A stretch of 64,000 nt of DNA from an uncultured Robinsoniella sp. (GCA_900539655.1 UQCR01000007.1:1-64000); one strand, 5' to 3'. Counted from the stretch's first letter, positions 17,632 through 27,133 are shown. Made by a program: numbers and translations. Notes: a model not told the origin generated them from the sequence alone.

Positions 17632-19182
17632 ATGGCAGAAAAATGCGAGAGCTGTGAATCAAATAAGCAAGAAGTAACCATTACCAAAGAGATTATTGAT
17701 GGATTGATGGAAACAGTTAGAAATTTATACCTATGTGATGATATTCCATGGGTAATCGGATATTCGGGTGGTAAGGATAGTACAGCAACACTTCAGCTTG
17801 TGTGGCTTGCACTTTCTGAATTACCAAAAGCAAAATTAAAAAAGCAAGTTCATATTATTAATACGGACACAATGGTTGAGTCACCAATTATATCTAAATG
17901 GGTTCAAAATTCATTACATACAATGGATGAAGCAGCATTAAAACAACAGCTTCCATTTTTAACGCACAAACTTACACCAGCAATGGATAATACTTTTTGG
18001 GTTAATTTTATCGGTCGAGGATATCCCTTCCCAAGAAAAAAACTACGTTGGTGTACAGATCGTTTGAAAATCCAACCAGTGAATACATTTGTTAAAGAAA
18101 AAATTGCTGAGCATGGTGAAATAATCATGGTTATTGGTACTCGTAAATTAGAGAGTGCACGTAGAGCAAAAACAATGGCATATTATGAAAAGAAAAGAGT
18201 AAGAGAATTATTAAGTCCAAATCAGTCAATGGTAAATGAATTAGTATTTTCTCCATTAGAAGATTGGAATGATAATGATGTCTGGGTATTCCTGATGCAA
18301 TATAAGAATCCCTGGGGATATTCGAATAAAGAGTTACTTACTTTGTATAAAGGAGCCACGGCAGATAATGAATGTCCAATGATGGTTGAAAAAGGACTAC
18401 CTAGTTGTGGTAAGAGTAGATTCGGATGTTGGGTTTGTACGATGGTTGAAAAAGATAAATCAATGGAAGCTATGATATCAAATGATGATGAAAAAGCATG
18501 GATGTCAGCGTTACTGGAGTTTAGAAATAAATTTGGAGATGAGGAATATGATAGAGAACGCAGATCATTCCGAAAAATGCATGGATATCTTCAAGGAAGT
18601 TACAAACAGCTACATCATGGACCATATAAAAAGGAGGTTCGAGAAGAATGGCTTAAAGAATTATTAGAAATTCAGAAAGATATAAATCAAAATGGACCAG
18701 AGGAATTTAGTGATTTGGAGCTAATCACATTGTCTGAGTTGAGACATATTCGCCGTATTTGGGTTAATGAGAAGCATGAATTTGATGACAAATTACCAGG
18801 TATCTATGAAGAAGTAATGTGTAAGGAATTTTATGATCCTGAATGGATTGCCCCAGAGGCATTTAAGAATGAAGAATGGGAAATATTAAAATCAGTAGTT
18901 GATGAATTGTATCCGAATGAAAAACTGGCTTTTGAAATGGCATATAGTCTAATTGATATTGAGAACCATTCAAATAGTCTTAATCAGAGAAAAGGCGTAG
19001 TAGATGCCTTGGAGAGTTGCATACAGAAGACATTTTATAAAGATGAAAAGGACGCAACCGAATACTATTTAAGTCAGATGGCTCGAAAAAAAGAGTTGGG
19101 CGGTAAATACAATGAAAAAGCATTAGATAATACTTATGACGAGCCAACGGAAGACGAAGAATCTGATGAAGACGAGGTTTAG
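17632..19182 (+). CDS. dndC: DndC, ATP pyrophosphatase / sulfurtransferase of the Dnd system
   Basis: DndC is a PAPS-reductase-family ATP pyrophosphatase that activates the DNA backbone for sulfur transfer. The PP-loop SGGKDST begins at residue 45. WCTDRLKIQP near residue 140 and the cysteine cluster SCGKSRFGCWVC near residues 260-272 supply ligands for the [4Fe-4S] cluster reported for this family. The C-terminus is acidic (DEPTEDEESDEDEV). GGAG precedes the ATG by nine bases, and dndD starts three bases after the stop. Length of 516 is normal. Confidence 0.95.
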   Translation: MAEKCESCESNKQEVTITKEIIDGLMETVRNLYLCDDIPWVIGYSGGKDSTATLQLVWLALSELPKAKLKKQVHIINTDTMVESPIISKWVQNSLHTMDEAALKQQLPFLTHKLTPAMDNTFWVNFIGRGYPFPRKKLRWCTDRLKIQPVNTFVKEKIAEHGEIIMVIGTRKLESARRAKTMAYYEKKRVRELLSPNQSMVNELVFSPLEDWNDNDVWVFLMQYKNPWGYSNKELLTLYKGATADNECPMMVEKGLPSCGKSRFGCWVCTMVEKDKSMEAMISNDDEKAWMSALLEFRNKFGDEEYDRERRSFRKMHGYLQGSYKQLHHGPYKKEVREEWLKELLEIQKDINQNGPEEFSDLELITLSELRHIRRIWVNEKHEFDDKLPGIYEEVMCKEFYDPEWIAPEAFKNEEWEILKSVVDELYPNEKLAFEMAYSLIDIENHSNSLNQRKGVVDALESCIQKTFYKDEKDATEYYLSQMARKKELGGKYNEKALDNTYDEPTEDEESDEDEV

Positions 19183-19185
19183 TAA

Positions 19186-21138
19186 ATGAGAATAAAAAAA
19201 CTTATCATGCATAACTTTGGTGTTTATGCAGGTACAAATAATCTGGAATTTAAAGGGGATAAGCCTGTTGTTTTAATTGGAGGAATGAATGGTCGAGGTA
19301 AAACAACCATTTTAGAAGCAGTGTTGTTAGGACTATATGGTTCAAATTCTTTTGCATACACTGAAAGTAAATATACAACTTATGGACAGTATTTGAAATC
19401 ATATGTTAATAGGGCTGATGGAACAATGGAGTCGTATGTAGAGATTGAGTTCTCAATGGATGATTCTAAAGGTGAAGTGTATTGTGTTCACAGAAAGTGG
19501 GATGGCACAAGTCAGAGAGTTCGAGAAAAAATACTTGTAAAGAAGAACGGAGAAGAAAACACTTTTCTCACAGAGAATTGGCCAATGTTTGTTGAAAATA
19601 TTTTGCCAAGTGCGTTATCAAGTTTCTTTTTCTTTGATGGAGAAAAAATAGCTGAGATTGCTGTTGAAGAAACAAGTGAGAAAATGAAGGAATCAGTTAA
19701 GGCAATGCTTGGAATAACAGTATTGGATGTTTTACAAGGTGATATAGGAAAAATTATTAGCAAAATAAGTAAAGAAAATAGTGGTAATCGAGATTTAAGA
19801 AGATTAGAAGAGCTCAGAATGGCAAAAGAAGAAACGGGAAAAAAACTGAACAATGCTGCCGAACGATTACATGCAATGAATGCTGAATTGCAAGAATTGC
19901 AACTCAACCTAGAAAAATTGAATGTCGAATATTCTGTTAAGGGAGGAGGCATTCTTGAACAGAAGAATGAACTTTTTAAACAAAGATCTGAAAGTATTGC
20001 TGCGGTAGCTAGTAGTCAAGAACAAATGATAGAGTTAGTTGCTGGAGAGATGCCGCTACTCCTTGTTTCTGATTTATTACAAGATATTCATAAGCAGAGT
20101 CAGATTGAACATGAAAGAAGGCTTAATAAGATGGCATTAGACAAAGTAAAATTATCATATGGCAAATTTGTAGAAAAGTCAGATGAGATTACCAGCTTTA
20201 TTGAGTTTATGCAAAATGAAATAGGGGCTTGTCAGGAAGATGATATATATGGTCTTTCTGATTCAAATTTATTTCAAATTGATGATCTTAACATGGATGG
20301 ATTACAAAAGTGTTTTGATAAAGCGAAGTCTTTAGTTAGAAAACGTAATAACTATCAAAAAAAGGTTGATGATATTGATAACTCATTAGCAGTTGATATT
20401 GATGAAGAGTCATTGGGTGAATTGTTCAATTCAATAAGAAATCAGGAACGAGAGATAACTCGAAAGCAAATAGAAATTGATAATCTTGAAAAAGAAAAAG
20501 CATCGTTGCATGGAGCATATGTAATGGCTGAATCTGAGTTTGGAAGATATGCTGAAGGTGTTTTATCAGTTCTTGAATCTTTAGACTCTGATGAAAGAAC
20601 TATAAAGTATGCACATATGGCAATCGAAATTATTAAACTTTATAGAGTCCGTTTGCAAGAAAGAAAAACCAATATGTTGGCGCAGACAATGACAGCGTGT
20701 TATAAGAAGCTTGCAAATAAAAAGAATCTTGTTGATTATATCAAAATGGATTCGGAATCTTTGGATTTAAAATACATGAATAGTGAAGGTGTTGAAATAG
20801 CAAAGAAAAGACTATCTGCAGGTGAAAAACAATTAATGGTAATTTCATTGCTATGGGCGTTAGCAATTTGTTCTAAGAAAAAACTACCAGTAATTATTGA
20901 TACACCATTGTCTAGACTTGATTCATCCCATAGACAAGCATTAATAAAAATATATTTTCCAAAAGCAAGCGATCAAACAATTATTTTGTCAACAGATTCG
21001 GAAATAGATGCAAATTATTATTCTCTGATGAGGAGTAGTGTTGGGGACGAATACACTTTGAAATACAATGATGAAACAAAGAATACAACAATAACACCTG
21101 GATATTTTGGATGGGAGGTAGAGAATCATGATTGTTAA
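19186..21138 (+). CDS. dndD: DndD, SMC/Rad50-like ATPase of the Dnd system
   Basis: The 650-residue ATPase has the split architecture of Rad50/SMC proteins. Walker A GGMNGRGKTTILEA lies near residue 32. Two coiled-coil arms (about 200-270 and 400-460) carry a CxxC-free middle. The ABC signature LSAGEKQLMVISLLWAL and Walker B LPVIIDTPLSRLD lie near residues 544-590. DndD is thought to nick or open DNA during phosphorothioation, in complex with DndC and DndE. The gene overlaps dndE by 11 bases. Confidence 0.95.
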   Translation: MRIKKLIMHNFGVYAGTNNLEFKGDKPVVLIGGMNGRGKTTILEAVLLGLYGSNSFAYTESKYTTYGQYLKSYVNRADGTMESYVEIEFSMDDSKGEVYCVHRKWDGTSQRVREKILVKKNGEENTFLTENWPMFVENILPSALSSFFFFDGEKIAEIAVEETSEKMKESVKAMLGITVLDVLQGDIGKIISKISKENSGNRDLRRLEELRMAKEETGKKLNNAAERLHAMNAELQELQLNLEKLNVEYSVKGGGILEQKNELFKQRSESIAAVASSQEQMIELVAGEMPLLLVSDLLQDIHKQSQIEHERRLNKMALDKVKLSYGKFVEKSDEITSFIEFMQNEIGACQEDDIYGLSDSNLFQIDDLNMDGLQKCFDKAKSLVRKRNNYQKKVDDIDNSLAVDIDEESLGELFNSIRNQEREITRKQIEIDNLEKEKASLHGAYVMAESEFGRYAEGVLSVLESLDSDERTIKYAHMAIEIIKLYRVRLQERKTNMLAQTMTACYKKLANKKNLVDYIKMDSESLDLKYMNSEGVEIAKKRLSAGEKQLMVISLLWALAICSKKKLPVIIDTPLSRLDSSHRQALIKIYFPKASDQTIILSTDSEIDANYYSLMRSSVGDEYTLKYNDETKNTTITPGYFGWEVENHDC

Positions 21139-21508
21139 GCAAATAAAATTATCTAACCTTTCGAAAGATCGTTTGGGAAGATTAAAGGGAAAAACTGGAA
21201 TTAAAAATTGGAATGTCCTTTGTAGGTGGGCACTTTGTTACTCTCTTTCAGAGAATTCAATGCCTGCTGATATACCATTAATTGCTGATAGTAATGTTGA
21301 AATGTCTTGGTTTACATTTGGTGGAGAGTATAGTTATATTTATGATGCATTGATGATTGCATGGTGTAAAAAAATGAATTTGCCAACAGATGAGGACACA
21401 TTAGCCAAATACTTTAAACTTCATATGGAAAGAGGAATTGCACATCTTTCTGGAACAAACTTTATAAAGAATCTCGATGACTTAATGAAATTAGTATTAG
21501 AGGAATAA
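21128..21508 (+). CDS. dndE: DndE, DNA-binding subunit of the phosphorothioation complex
   Basis: DndE is a small (126 residues) ribbon-helix-helix-like protein that forms tetramers and binds nicked DNA; it is required for modification. The N-terminus MIVKQIKLSNLSKDRLGRLK followed by KTGIKNWNVLCRWALCYSL is characteristic. GGGAGGT in the end of dndD provides the ribosome site, and the 11-base overlap implies coupling. Confidence 0.92.
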   Translation: MIVKQIKLSNLSKDRLGRLKGKTGIKNWNVLCRWALCYSLSENSMPADIPLIADSNVEMSWFTFGGEYSYIYDALMIAWCKKMNLPTDEDTLAKYFKLHMERGIAHLSGTNFIKNLDDLMKLVLEE

Positions 21509-21511
21509 AAA

Positions 21512-22663
21512 ATGGGTATTTATTTGGATTATAATGCATCAGCACCAATTGATGAGCGTGTATTAGATGTGATGATTGATGTTTACAAAAATACATATGG
21601 AAATGCAGATAGTAGGACACACGAGTACGGAGATCAGGCTCGGAAACTTGTTGAAAATGCAAGAATTCAGGTGGCTTCTTTACTTGGAATAAATGTAGGA
21701 GAAGTATTCTTTACTAGTGGGTCAACAGAAAGCAATAATATTGCAATCCGTGGACTTAAGGATTATGCGAATGAAACTGGAAAGAAGCATATAGTTACTT
21801 CGAGCATAGAACATAAATCTGTGTTAGAAACGGTTAAGAGAATGGAAAAAGATGACTTTCAGATTGATTTGGTTAATCCAGATGAAAGTGGATGCGTGAA
21901 TGCGGAAGAGGTATTGAATCTAGTAAGAGAAGACACATTATTAGTTAGCATTCAGCATGCAAATAATGAAACAGGTACAATTCAACCCGTTTTCGAAATT
22001 GGAGAAGAACTATCTATGAAAGGAGTTCTTTTTCATATAGATGCAACTCAGAGTTGTGGAAAGCTTGTACCTGAATTAAGAAATATTAAATATGATATGC
22101 TTTCATTGAGTGCTCATAAATTAAGCGGACCACAAGGGATTGGAGCATTGGTTCTCAGGAAGAAAAAATATAAGTTACCCCCAATTAAGGCAATTATATA
22201 TGGAGGACAACAAGAACATGGAATAAGACCAGGCACAATACCTGTTGCATTAGTAGTAGGTCAGGGCGAAGCTTGCAGATTGGCGGAATTAGAATATGAT
22301 AATAACATAACAAGCTTAGTTGAAAAGAAAGAGGCATTAAAGAAATTAATAGAAGATTCTGGTCTTAAGTTCCAATATAATGGCAGCCAGGAGTTTTGTA
22401 TGCCAAATACCCTGAATGTAAGCTTTGATGGAGTTGAATCAGAAGCACTTATGCTTTCCACAAAACAATTTTGTGGTATATCAAACGGTTCAGCATGTAC
22501 ATCACAAGATTATAGTGCAAGTTATGTTCTAACAGCAATGGGATTAGATCAGGAGCGAATTTCTTCAGCAATTAGATTGAGTTGGGGGCCAAAGATTGAA
22601 AAAGAGGAATTAATTATTCAACTTGAAGAAATGTTAAATGTTGCAAAAGGATTAGTATTTTAA
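21512..22663 (+). CDS. dndA: DndA-type cysteine desulfurase (IscS/NifS family)
   Basis: This PLP-dependent cysteine desulfurase supplies sulfur from L-cysteine to DndC. The PLP lysine is K203 in SAHKLSGPQG, the cofactor-binding histidine lies in SSIEHKSV, and the catalytic cysteine is C329 in SNGSACTS. Length (383) is standard. Its place directly after dndE in the same transcription unit (three-base gap, GAGGAA ribosome site) marks it as the dedicated sulfur donor, although by sequence alone it could also be a housekeeping IscS. It is the last intact gene of the island; the next short frame is cut off by IS66 DNA. Confidence 0.9.
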   Translation: MGIYLDYNASAPIDERVLDVMIDVYKNTYGNADSRTHEYGDQARKLVENARIQVASLLGINVGEVFFTSGSTESNNIAIRGLKDYANETGKKHIVTSSIEHKSVLETVKRMEKDDFQIDLVNPDESGCVNAEEVLNLVREDTLLVSIQHANNETGTIQPVFEIGEELSMKGVLFHIDATQSCGKLVPELRNIKYDMLSLSAHKLSGPQGIGALVLRKKKYKLPPIKAIIYGGQQEHGIRPGTIPVALVVGQGEACRLAELEYDNNITSLVEKKEALKKLIEDSGLKFQYNGSQEFCMPNTLNVSFDGVESEALMLSTKQFCGISNGSACTSQDYSASYVLTAMGLDQERISSAIRLSWGPKIEKEELIIQLEEMLNVAKGLVF

Positions 22664-22673
22664 AGAGGAATGC

Positions 22674-22715
22674 ATGTCTGTATTTAGAGCAGGTGACACA
22701 GTATATATTCTTTAA
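22674..22715 (+). pseudogene. 5' stub of a gene interrupted downstream of dndA
   Basis: After AGAGGAA, an ATG opens the peptide MSVFRAGDTVYIL and ends at TAA where AT-rich IS66-associated DNA begins. The good ribosome site and spacing suggest the start of a further operon gene destroyed by the insertion. Too short to identify. Confidence 0.35.
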
Positions 22716-22738
22716 ATAAATAGAATTGTAGGTCGGTT

Positions 22739-24354
22739 ATGGCAGTTAAGTATACGGAAGAACAATTAAATACAGTTGATAAGCCGTTTCTTATCCATCT
22801 GCTTTTACAACAGCAGGAACAGTTGGAAGCCGTAACAAAGGAACTTCATGCATCGAATGAAAAAATGCAGCTTCTGATGGAACAGGTAATCCTTGGTAAA
22901 CAGAACCGTTTTGGCAGATCTTCTGAAAAGATGGATGATACCGATCAGATCAGTTTTCGCGAAGTGGATGGAAGCATCGTATTTTTTAACGAAGCAGAAG
23001 CGGTATGTGATCTTAGTGTATCAGAGCCGGAAGATCTGGGACTCAAATTTCCAAAGCAGCCAAAACGCAAAGGAAAGAAAGAAGTTGATCTTTCCGGACT
23101 TCCGTTCAAGCGGATCGACCACTATTTGTCCGAGACTGAATTAGAAGAAGAATTCGGTGAGAAGGGATGGAAACAATTACCAGATGCGATCTCCAGAAAA
23201 TATCATTTCGTGCCAGTAGAGGTGGAAGTGGAAGAACATCACATTGGTGTATATGCCAGCAAAACAGATGAACATATGTTTAAAGCAGACCATCCAAAGT
23301 CTTTGCTGCATGGAAGTCTGGTATCCCCCTCTCTGGCAGCTGCAATTATCAATGGTAAGTATGTGAATGCAGTACCACTCTATCGATTAGAACATGAATT
23401 CCGGCGCTATGGTCTTCAGATCACAAGGCAACATATGGCAAACTGCTGCATCCGTCTCGGAGAAGAATATTTGTCGGTTCTTTATGATCATCTTCATGAA
23501 GAATTGTATTCCTATCATGTGATACAGGCAGATGAAACACCGGTGATTGTAAACCATGATGGACGGAAAGCAGGTTCCAAAGGCTGGATGTGGGTATATC
23601 GTTCTGGACTATATCACAACCGCCAGATTGTCTTATATGAATATCAACAGACGAGAAATGCATCTCATCCACGGGAATTCCTGAAAGGGGTGATGGCATC
23701 TGTGTGACAGATGGATATCAGGTCTACCATACTTTAGAAAAGGAGTTGGAAGAACTGACTATTGCCGGCTGCTGGGTTCATTGCCGTCGCAGATTTGATG
23801 AAGCTTTGAAACTAATCAACATATCGCATCAAAAGGAATCCGGGGCGTTTCTGCTGATGAAACAGATTCAGGCAATCTACCGGGAAGAAGGGAAGTTGAA
23901 AGACCTTTCTTCTGATGAACGGCTTAAGCAACGGCAAGCGGTTATAAAGCCACTTGTGGATGTGTTTTTTGCGTATCTGAAAAACATAAAGGTATCCAGA
24001 AAGGATAAATTTGGAGATGCAGTTGGTTATGCTCTGAACCAGGAAAAATATCTTCGGGTATTTCTCACAGATGGAGATGTTCCAATACATAATAATGCAT
24101 CTGAAAGGACAATCCGGGGCTTTTGTATCGGGAAGAAAAATTGGCAGATAATAGATACAATCAATGGAGCCAAGACTTCCGCAATCATTTACAGTATTGT
24201 AGAAACAGCAAAAGCCAACAATCTGAAGCCCTTTGATTATGTACAGTATCTCTTAGAAGAGATTCCGCAACACATGGATGACACCGATTATTCATTCATG
24301 GAAGATCTTCTTCCATGGTCAGAAAAACTTCCGTCAGAAATCTGCAAAGCTTAA
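22739..24354 (+). pseudogene. tnpC: IS66 family transposase, frameshifted
   Basis: Two frames, 22739-23707 and 23704-24354, together encode about 538 residues, the usual IS66 transposase length. The first contains the leucine-zipper-like N-terminus, the linker rich in KRKGKKEV and the DDE-domain start (ADETPVI). The second continues at VTDGYQVYHTLEKE and ends with the C-terminal IS66 domain (IHNNASERTIRGFCIGKKNW). The frame changes at the GGGG run near 23686. Restoring GDGICVTDGYQ needs one extra base or the loss of two, and there is no standard slippery heptamer in phase, so I read it as mutation. Confidence 0.8.
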
Positions 24355-24358
24355 ATAT

Positions 24359-24381
24359 AGGTGGCTGCAAAGCAGCCGCCT
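24359..24381 (+). terminator. Hairpin after the IS66 transposase
   Basis: AGGTGGCTGC and its near-complement GCAGCCGCCT flank an AAA loop; no T-run follows. Confidence 0.45.
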
Positions 24382-24474
24382 AAAAATGTCAAGGTACTTG
24401 CTATTTTGCGTTTACGTTTATGATACCCAAAAACGATTTATAAACAGAGGATTAGAAAAACGTAGCCACGAACG

Positions 24475-24511
24475 TTAAGAATACCGGTGAAATGACCACC
24501 GGTATTCTTAA
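24475..24511. repeat. 15-bp perfect inverted repeat in the IS66 right end
   Basis: TTAAGAATACCGGTG (24475-24489) pairs with 24497-24511 around a 7-base loop. It may be a bidirectional terminator protecting against read-through, or a structural part of the IS end. Confidence 0.6.
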
Positions 24512-24615
24512 AAATCAAAATTTACACATTTAACTTGACAAACCCGGTGACGCTCAATCATCCTGATTAGATGTTTGAGCGATGCCCTCAAATAATATTT
24601 AGAATATGAAATTTG

Positions 24616-24855
24616 TTATCTATCTTTTTCAGCTTCTTTTAAAATTTCTTCACGAATGGTCATATCTATCTGAATAACTTTATTAGGGTCATTATCTCCA
24701 TAGACTGTAACGCTTCCTTTATCACGCCCTACATGAATATATACGTCAAAGTCATAATGCCCGGTTGCAATTTTTTCTGCAAAAGATTTTGAAGCAGTAT
24801 ATACGAGTGTGGTAGCAGTTTTTCTTTCTAAATTCATTTTAGTATTTTCAATCAT
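24616..24855 (-). CDS. Small hypothetical protein
   Basis: The 79-residue product begins MIENTKMNLERKTATTLVYT, continues with alternating hydrophobic residues (FDVYIHVGRDKGSVTVYG) suggestive of a small beta-sheet, and ends in a charged helix. AGGAGGT lies upstream of the ATG on the minus strand. It follows the ion-channel gene by 15 bases and is probably co-transcribed with it. I do not recognise a family. Confidence 0.55.
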   Translation of the reverse strand: MIENTKMNLERKTATTLVYTASKSFAEKIATGHYDFDVYIHVGRDKGSVTVYGDNDPNKVIQIDMTIREEILKEAEKDR

Positions 24856-24870
24856 ATGTGACCTCCTGCT

Positions 24871-26199
24871 TTAAATACGAATTAGCTTTTTAATGATAAT
24901 AGATGTAAACATGGCAACAAATAAAATCCCGATTAAAATTTGTAAGGAACATAAAAAGGTGCTGATATTTGTTAGTGGGGTGATATTTCCATAACCAACT
25001 GTTGAAAAAGTAACAATACTAAAGTGTAGACATGAACCGAAATCTTTTAATATTTCAGTAAATGGTACAGGTGTTCCATGAAACAATGTGTAATTGATTT
25101 CTTTATCGTATAATTGTAAGCCAGAAAACATATATAAGATAGCAAAAAGAATAATAGTTGATGAAAACCAGATTACAAACCGATTTAGTTTTTCACCAAA
25201 ACCACACATAGCCCAACTTATTCTATCCCAAACTTGTAAATACCATGTTTGTTTTGCCAACATACGGTGTCTGTGATATTGATACCTGTATTCTTCGATA
25301 TAATCAATATTAGAATTTTTGGATTGTAAGCAATTTAGCAAAGTATAGTACATTTTTGCTAATTGTGCCGCATTTTCTTTTTCTGATTTTTCCACAGATT
25401 CTTTATTTTGCGATTGTTTCTTTAGATTATAATCCATTAAATCAACATATACGCTTTGGTAAAATTCACTTTTGGGATAATTTCCATAAAACTCAATATC
25501 TGCGTTTTTCATGTGTAATATAGCCATGCCAGATATATTGGAATTATTCAAAGTGACTGAATAAAATCCACAATCGGAAAATATGCTTTGGTTCATATCA
25601 CATTCAAGAAATGTGGATAGTATAAGTGTGCAGCTTTTCCAAAAAGTATAATCCAAAAAGCAATTTCTAAATTTAATGCTTGTCATTGAACAATTAATAA
25701 ATTCTGTTGACTGCTGTATTGTTTCAAAATTCCCACCTCCAATATGTTTCATATGTGAATTGCGAAAAATACAGTTATCAAAAATTACTCCAAATTGAGT
25801 AGTATAGCATTGATTAAAAGTACAACCCCAAAAACGACAGTTTGTAAATTTTATGTTTTGGAATATACAATTCGTAAAATCTACACCCCAAAAATCATTT
25901 TTATGCACAAACATCTTATGTTCAGATAACACAGCCTTTGTGCCAATTTTAGTGTTGGAAAAGTTCACAAAAGTATAGCTTTTATCCTCAAATATTATGG
26001 GGGTGTCAAAATCTCCTAGATTATCCTCTTTTATTGAACCAAACAGGATTTCTTTCTCTGTTTCATGTGGCAATTTCAAATGGTTCATTCGTTTACGTAA
26101 ATTTTGAGATTGTTCATCTTTAATTGTGCGACTGTTTGCTTTGTATTTTTTTATGGCTTCTTCATATTTTTTATTCTCTATTTTGTAATTTATTTTCAT
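24871..26199 (-). CDS. Pentapeptide-repeat protein fused to a two-helix potassium channel
   Basis: The 442-residue protein has a long pentapeptide-repeat beta-helix (about residues 60-240) with repeated aromatic/Cys-Asn steps such as FTNCIFQNIKFTNCRFWGC. After a charged helical linker with YRYQYHRHRMLAKQTW come two transmembrane helices (about 340-360 and 410-435). These flank a pore loop with the potassium-channel selectivity motif TFSTVGYGNITP. The family (pentapeptide repeats plus Ion_trans_2) is known but its signal is not. It lies within mobile-element debris and is followed by a small co-directional gene, so it is likely accessory cargo. Confidence 0.85.
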   Translation of the reverse strand: MKINYKIENKKYEEAIKKYKANSRTIKDEQSQNLRKRMNHLKLPHETEKEILFGSIKEDNLGDFDTPIIFEDKSYTFVNFSNTKIGTKAVLSEHKMFVHKNDFWGVDFTNCIFQNIKFTNCRFWGCTFNQCYTTQFGVIFDNCIFRNSHMKHIGGGNFETIQQSTEFINCSMTSIKFRNCFLDYTFWKSCTLILSTFLECDMNQSIFSDCGFYSVTLNNSNISGMAILHMKNADIEFYGNYPKSEFYQSVYVDLMDYNLKKQSQNKESVEKSEKENAAQLAKMYYTLLNCLQSKNSNIDYIEEYRYQYHRHRMLAKQTWYLQVWDRISWAMCGFGEKLNRFVIWFSSTIILFAILYMFSGLQLYDKEINYTLFHGTPVPFTEILKDFGSCLHFSIVTFSTVGYGNITPLTNISTFLCSLQILIGILFVAMFTSIIIKKLIRI

Positions 26200-26316
26200 G
26201 CCTTATACCTCATAAGTATTTGAAGTTATTGTACCATAAGCAGACAGCAATAGCCATAATCTAATCGGGGCTTAAACTGGTTTCATTTGGGATTTTTAGT
26301 TTCTTGATACAATACC

Positions 26317-26454
26317 TCACACAAGGGGAGGTCCCCTTGTAGGGACAGCTTTCACATGCCGGAAAAGGAAAACGGGCGGCTTTTTATCTCGCCACACGTT
26401 CTGTGGTTTTGGGGTCATTATCTTTTCAAAGGGATTGTCCGTAAACCATGTCAT
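26317..26454 (-). CDS. Small integrative-element protein (45 residues)
   Basis: ATG follows GGAG on the minus strand and overlaps the stop of an upstream fragment (ATGA). The product begins MTWFTDNPFEKIMTPKPQNV and is like the short MTWxTDNPFE proteins that I recall from conjugative elements of gut Firmicutes. The C-terminus differs and may be altered. Confidence 0.45.
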   Translation of the reverse strand: MTWFTDNPFEKIMTPKPQNVWRDKKPPVFLFRHVKAVPTRGPPLV

Positions 26455-26572
26455 AAAGTTTTCTCCGTTTCCTCCCCGGTACTCCTTGGTTTTAGAAGCT
26501 TAAAGTAATAGAACACCCCGCCGCCCGCGAATTCCTTTACCAGAAAGTGTCGGTATTGGGGAGGAGGATGGG
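26451..26572 (-). pseudogene. 3' fragment of an integrative-element gene
   Basis: On the minus strand an open frame without a start reads ...YRHFLVKEFAGGGVFYYFKL and on to RSTGEETEKTL, ending in a TGA coupled to the next small gene. It looks like the C-terminus of a truncated conjugation-module protein; the break is near 26560-26575. Confidence 0.4.
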
Positions 26573-26575
26573 GGT

Positions 26576-26767
26576 ATGGTTAAGGAATTTGTTATGGATA
26601 TGGTAAGGATACGGAGAGAATACGTGATGATGGATTTTGCCTTTTGGTTGATGATGGTGGTTGCCCCGGAACAGGACAGACCACCGGAAATGCTGATAGA
26701 ATGGGCATTTCTAGGGTTGCTTTTTGCCGTTTGGCTCTATTTATTAAATTATGACTGTCTTATATGA
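26576..26767 (+). CDS. Small membrane protein, hypothetical
   Basis: A 63-residue frame with AGGAGG eight bases before its ATG. The C-terminal half is one transmembrane helix (WAFLGLLFAVWLYLLNY), and the N-terminus is basic (MVKEFVMDMVRIRREYVMM). A short GC hairpin, GAGGGGA with its complement (26776-26793), follows the stop. It starts at the breakpoint of the integrative-element fragment on the other strand. I recognise no family. Confidence 0.4.
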   Translation: MVKEFVMDMVRIRREYVMMDFAFWLMMVVAPEQDRPPEMLIEWAFLGLLFAVWLYLLNYDCLI

Positions 26768-26896
26768 GTATGGCGGAGGGGAATGATCCCCTCTTTACAA
26801 TCGCCAACGCATGGTTATAGGTTACGCCATCTGTCCACTCTTGCCGCTTTACAGCCATGCAGATACCACAAGAGGGAGTTTATTATATTCAGATAT

Positions 26897-27133
26897 TTAT
26901 TTTAAAAGTTCATCATAGGTGGTTTTCAGACAATCACGGATACCACGAAGCTGTAAGCCAGTGATATGTTGAATACCACGTTCGATTTTCACTAATGCTT
27001 CTCTGGTCATTTCAATACCTTCTAAATCCAGCATACCGATAAGTTCAGTTTGACCAATACTTTTTTCCAATCGTATTCTACGAATGTTTCCCCCAATATC
27101 AATTCCGTCTTGCTTTATTTTTTGTTCCATCAT
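26897..27133 (-). CDS. XRE-family helix-turn-helix regulator
   Basis: A 78-residue single-domain DNA-binding protein. The helix-turn-helix spans GGNIRRIRLEKSIGQTELIG to TREALVKIERGIQHI, followed by a C-terminal helix typical of small Cro/C1 regulators in integrative elements. Two identical 16-base dyads, GGACTAGAATAAGTCC, lie 16 and 70 bases upstream of the ATG and are likely its operators (inferred). Confidence 0.75.
   Translation of the reverse strand: MMEQKIKQDGIDIGGNIRRIRLEKSIGQTELIGMLDLEGIEMTREALVKIERGIQHITGLQLRGIRDCLKTTYDELLK

Larger units (their letters stand above)
22739..24540 (+). mobile_element. Degenerate IS66-family insertion sequence
   Basis: Only the large transposase (tnpC) frame is seen; no tnpA/tnpB helper genes precede it. 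A likely right end is the AT-rich sequence ending TTAACTTGACA near 24540, after a strong 15-bp hairpin. I could not find its inverted copy on the left, so the left boundary is undefined or deleted. Confidence 0.7.

Noticed and set aside
23680..23710. Programmed frameshift in the IS66 transposase
   Set aside because: The in-phase codons AAA GGG do not form an X XXY YYZ heptamer and the family does not normally need a shift, so a mutation is simpler.
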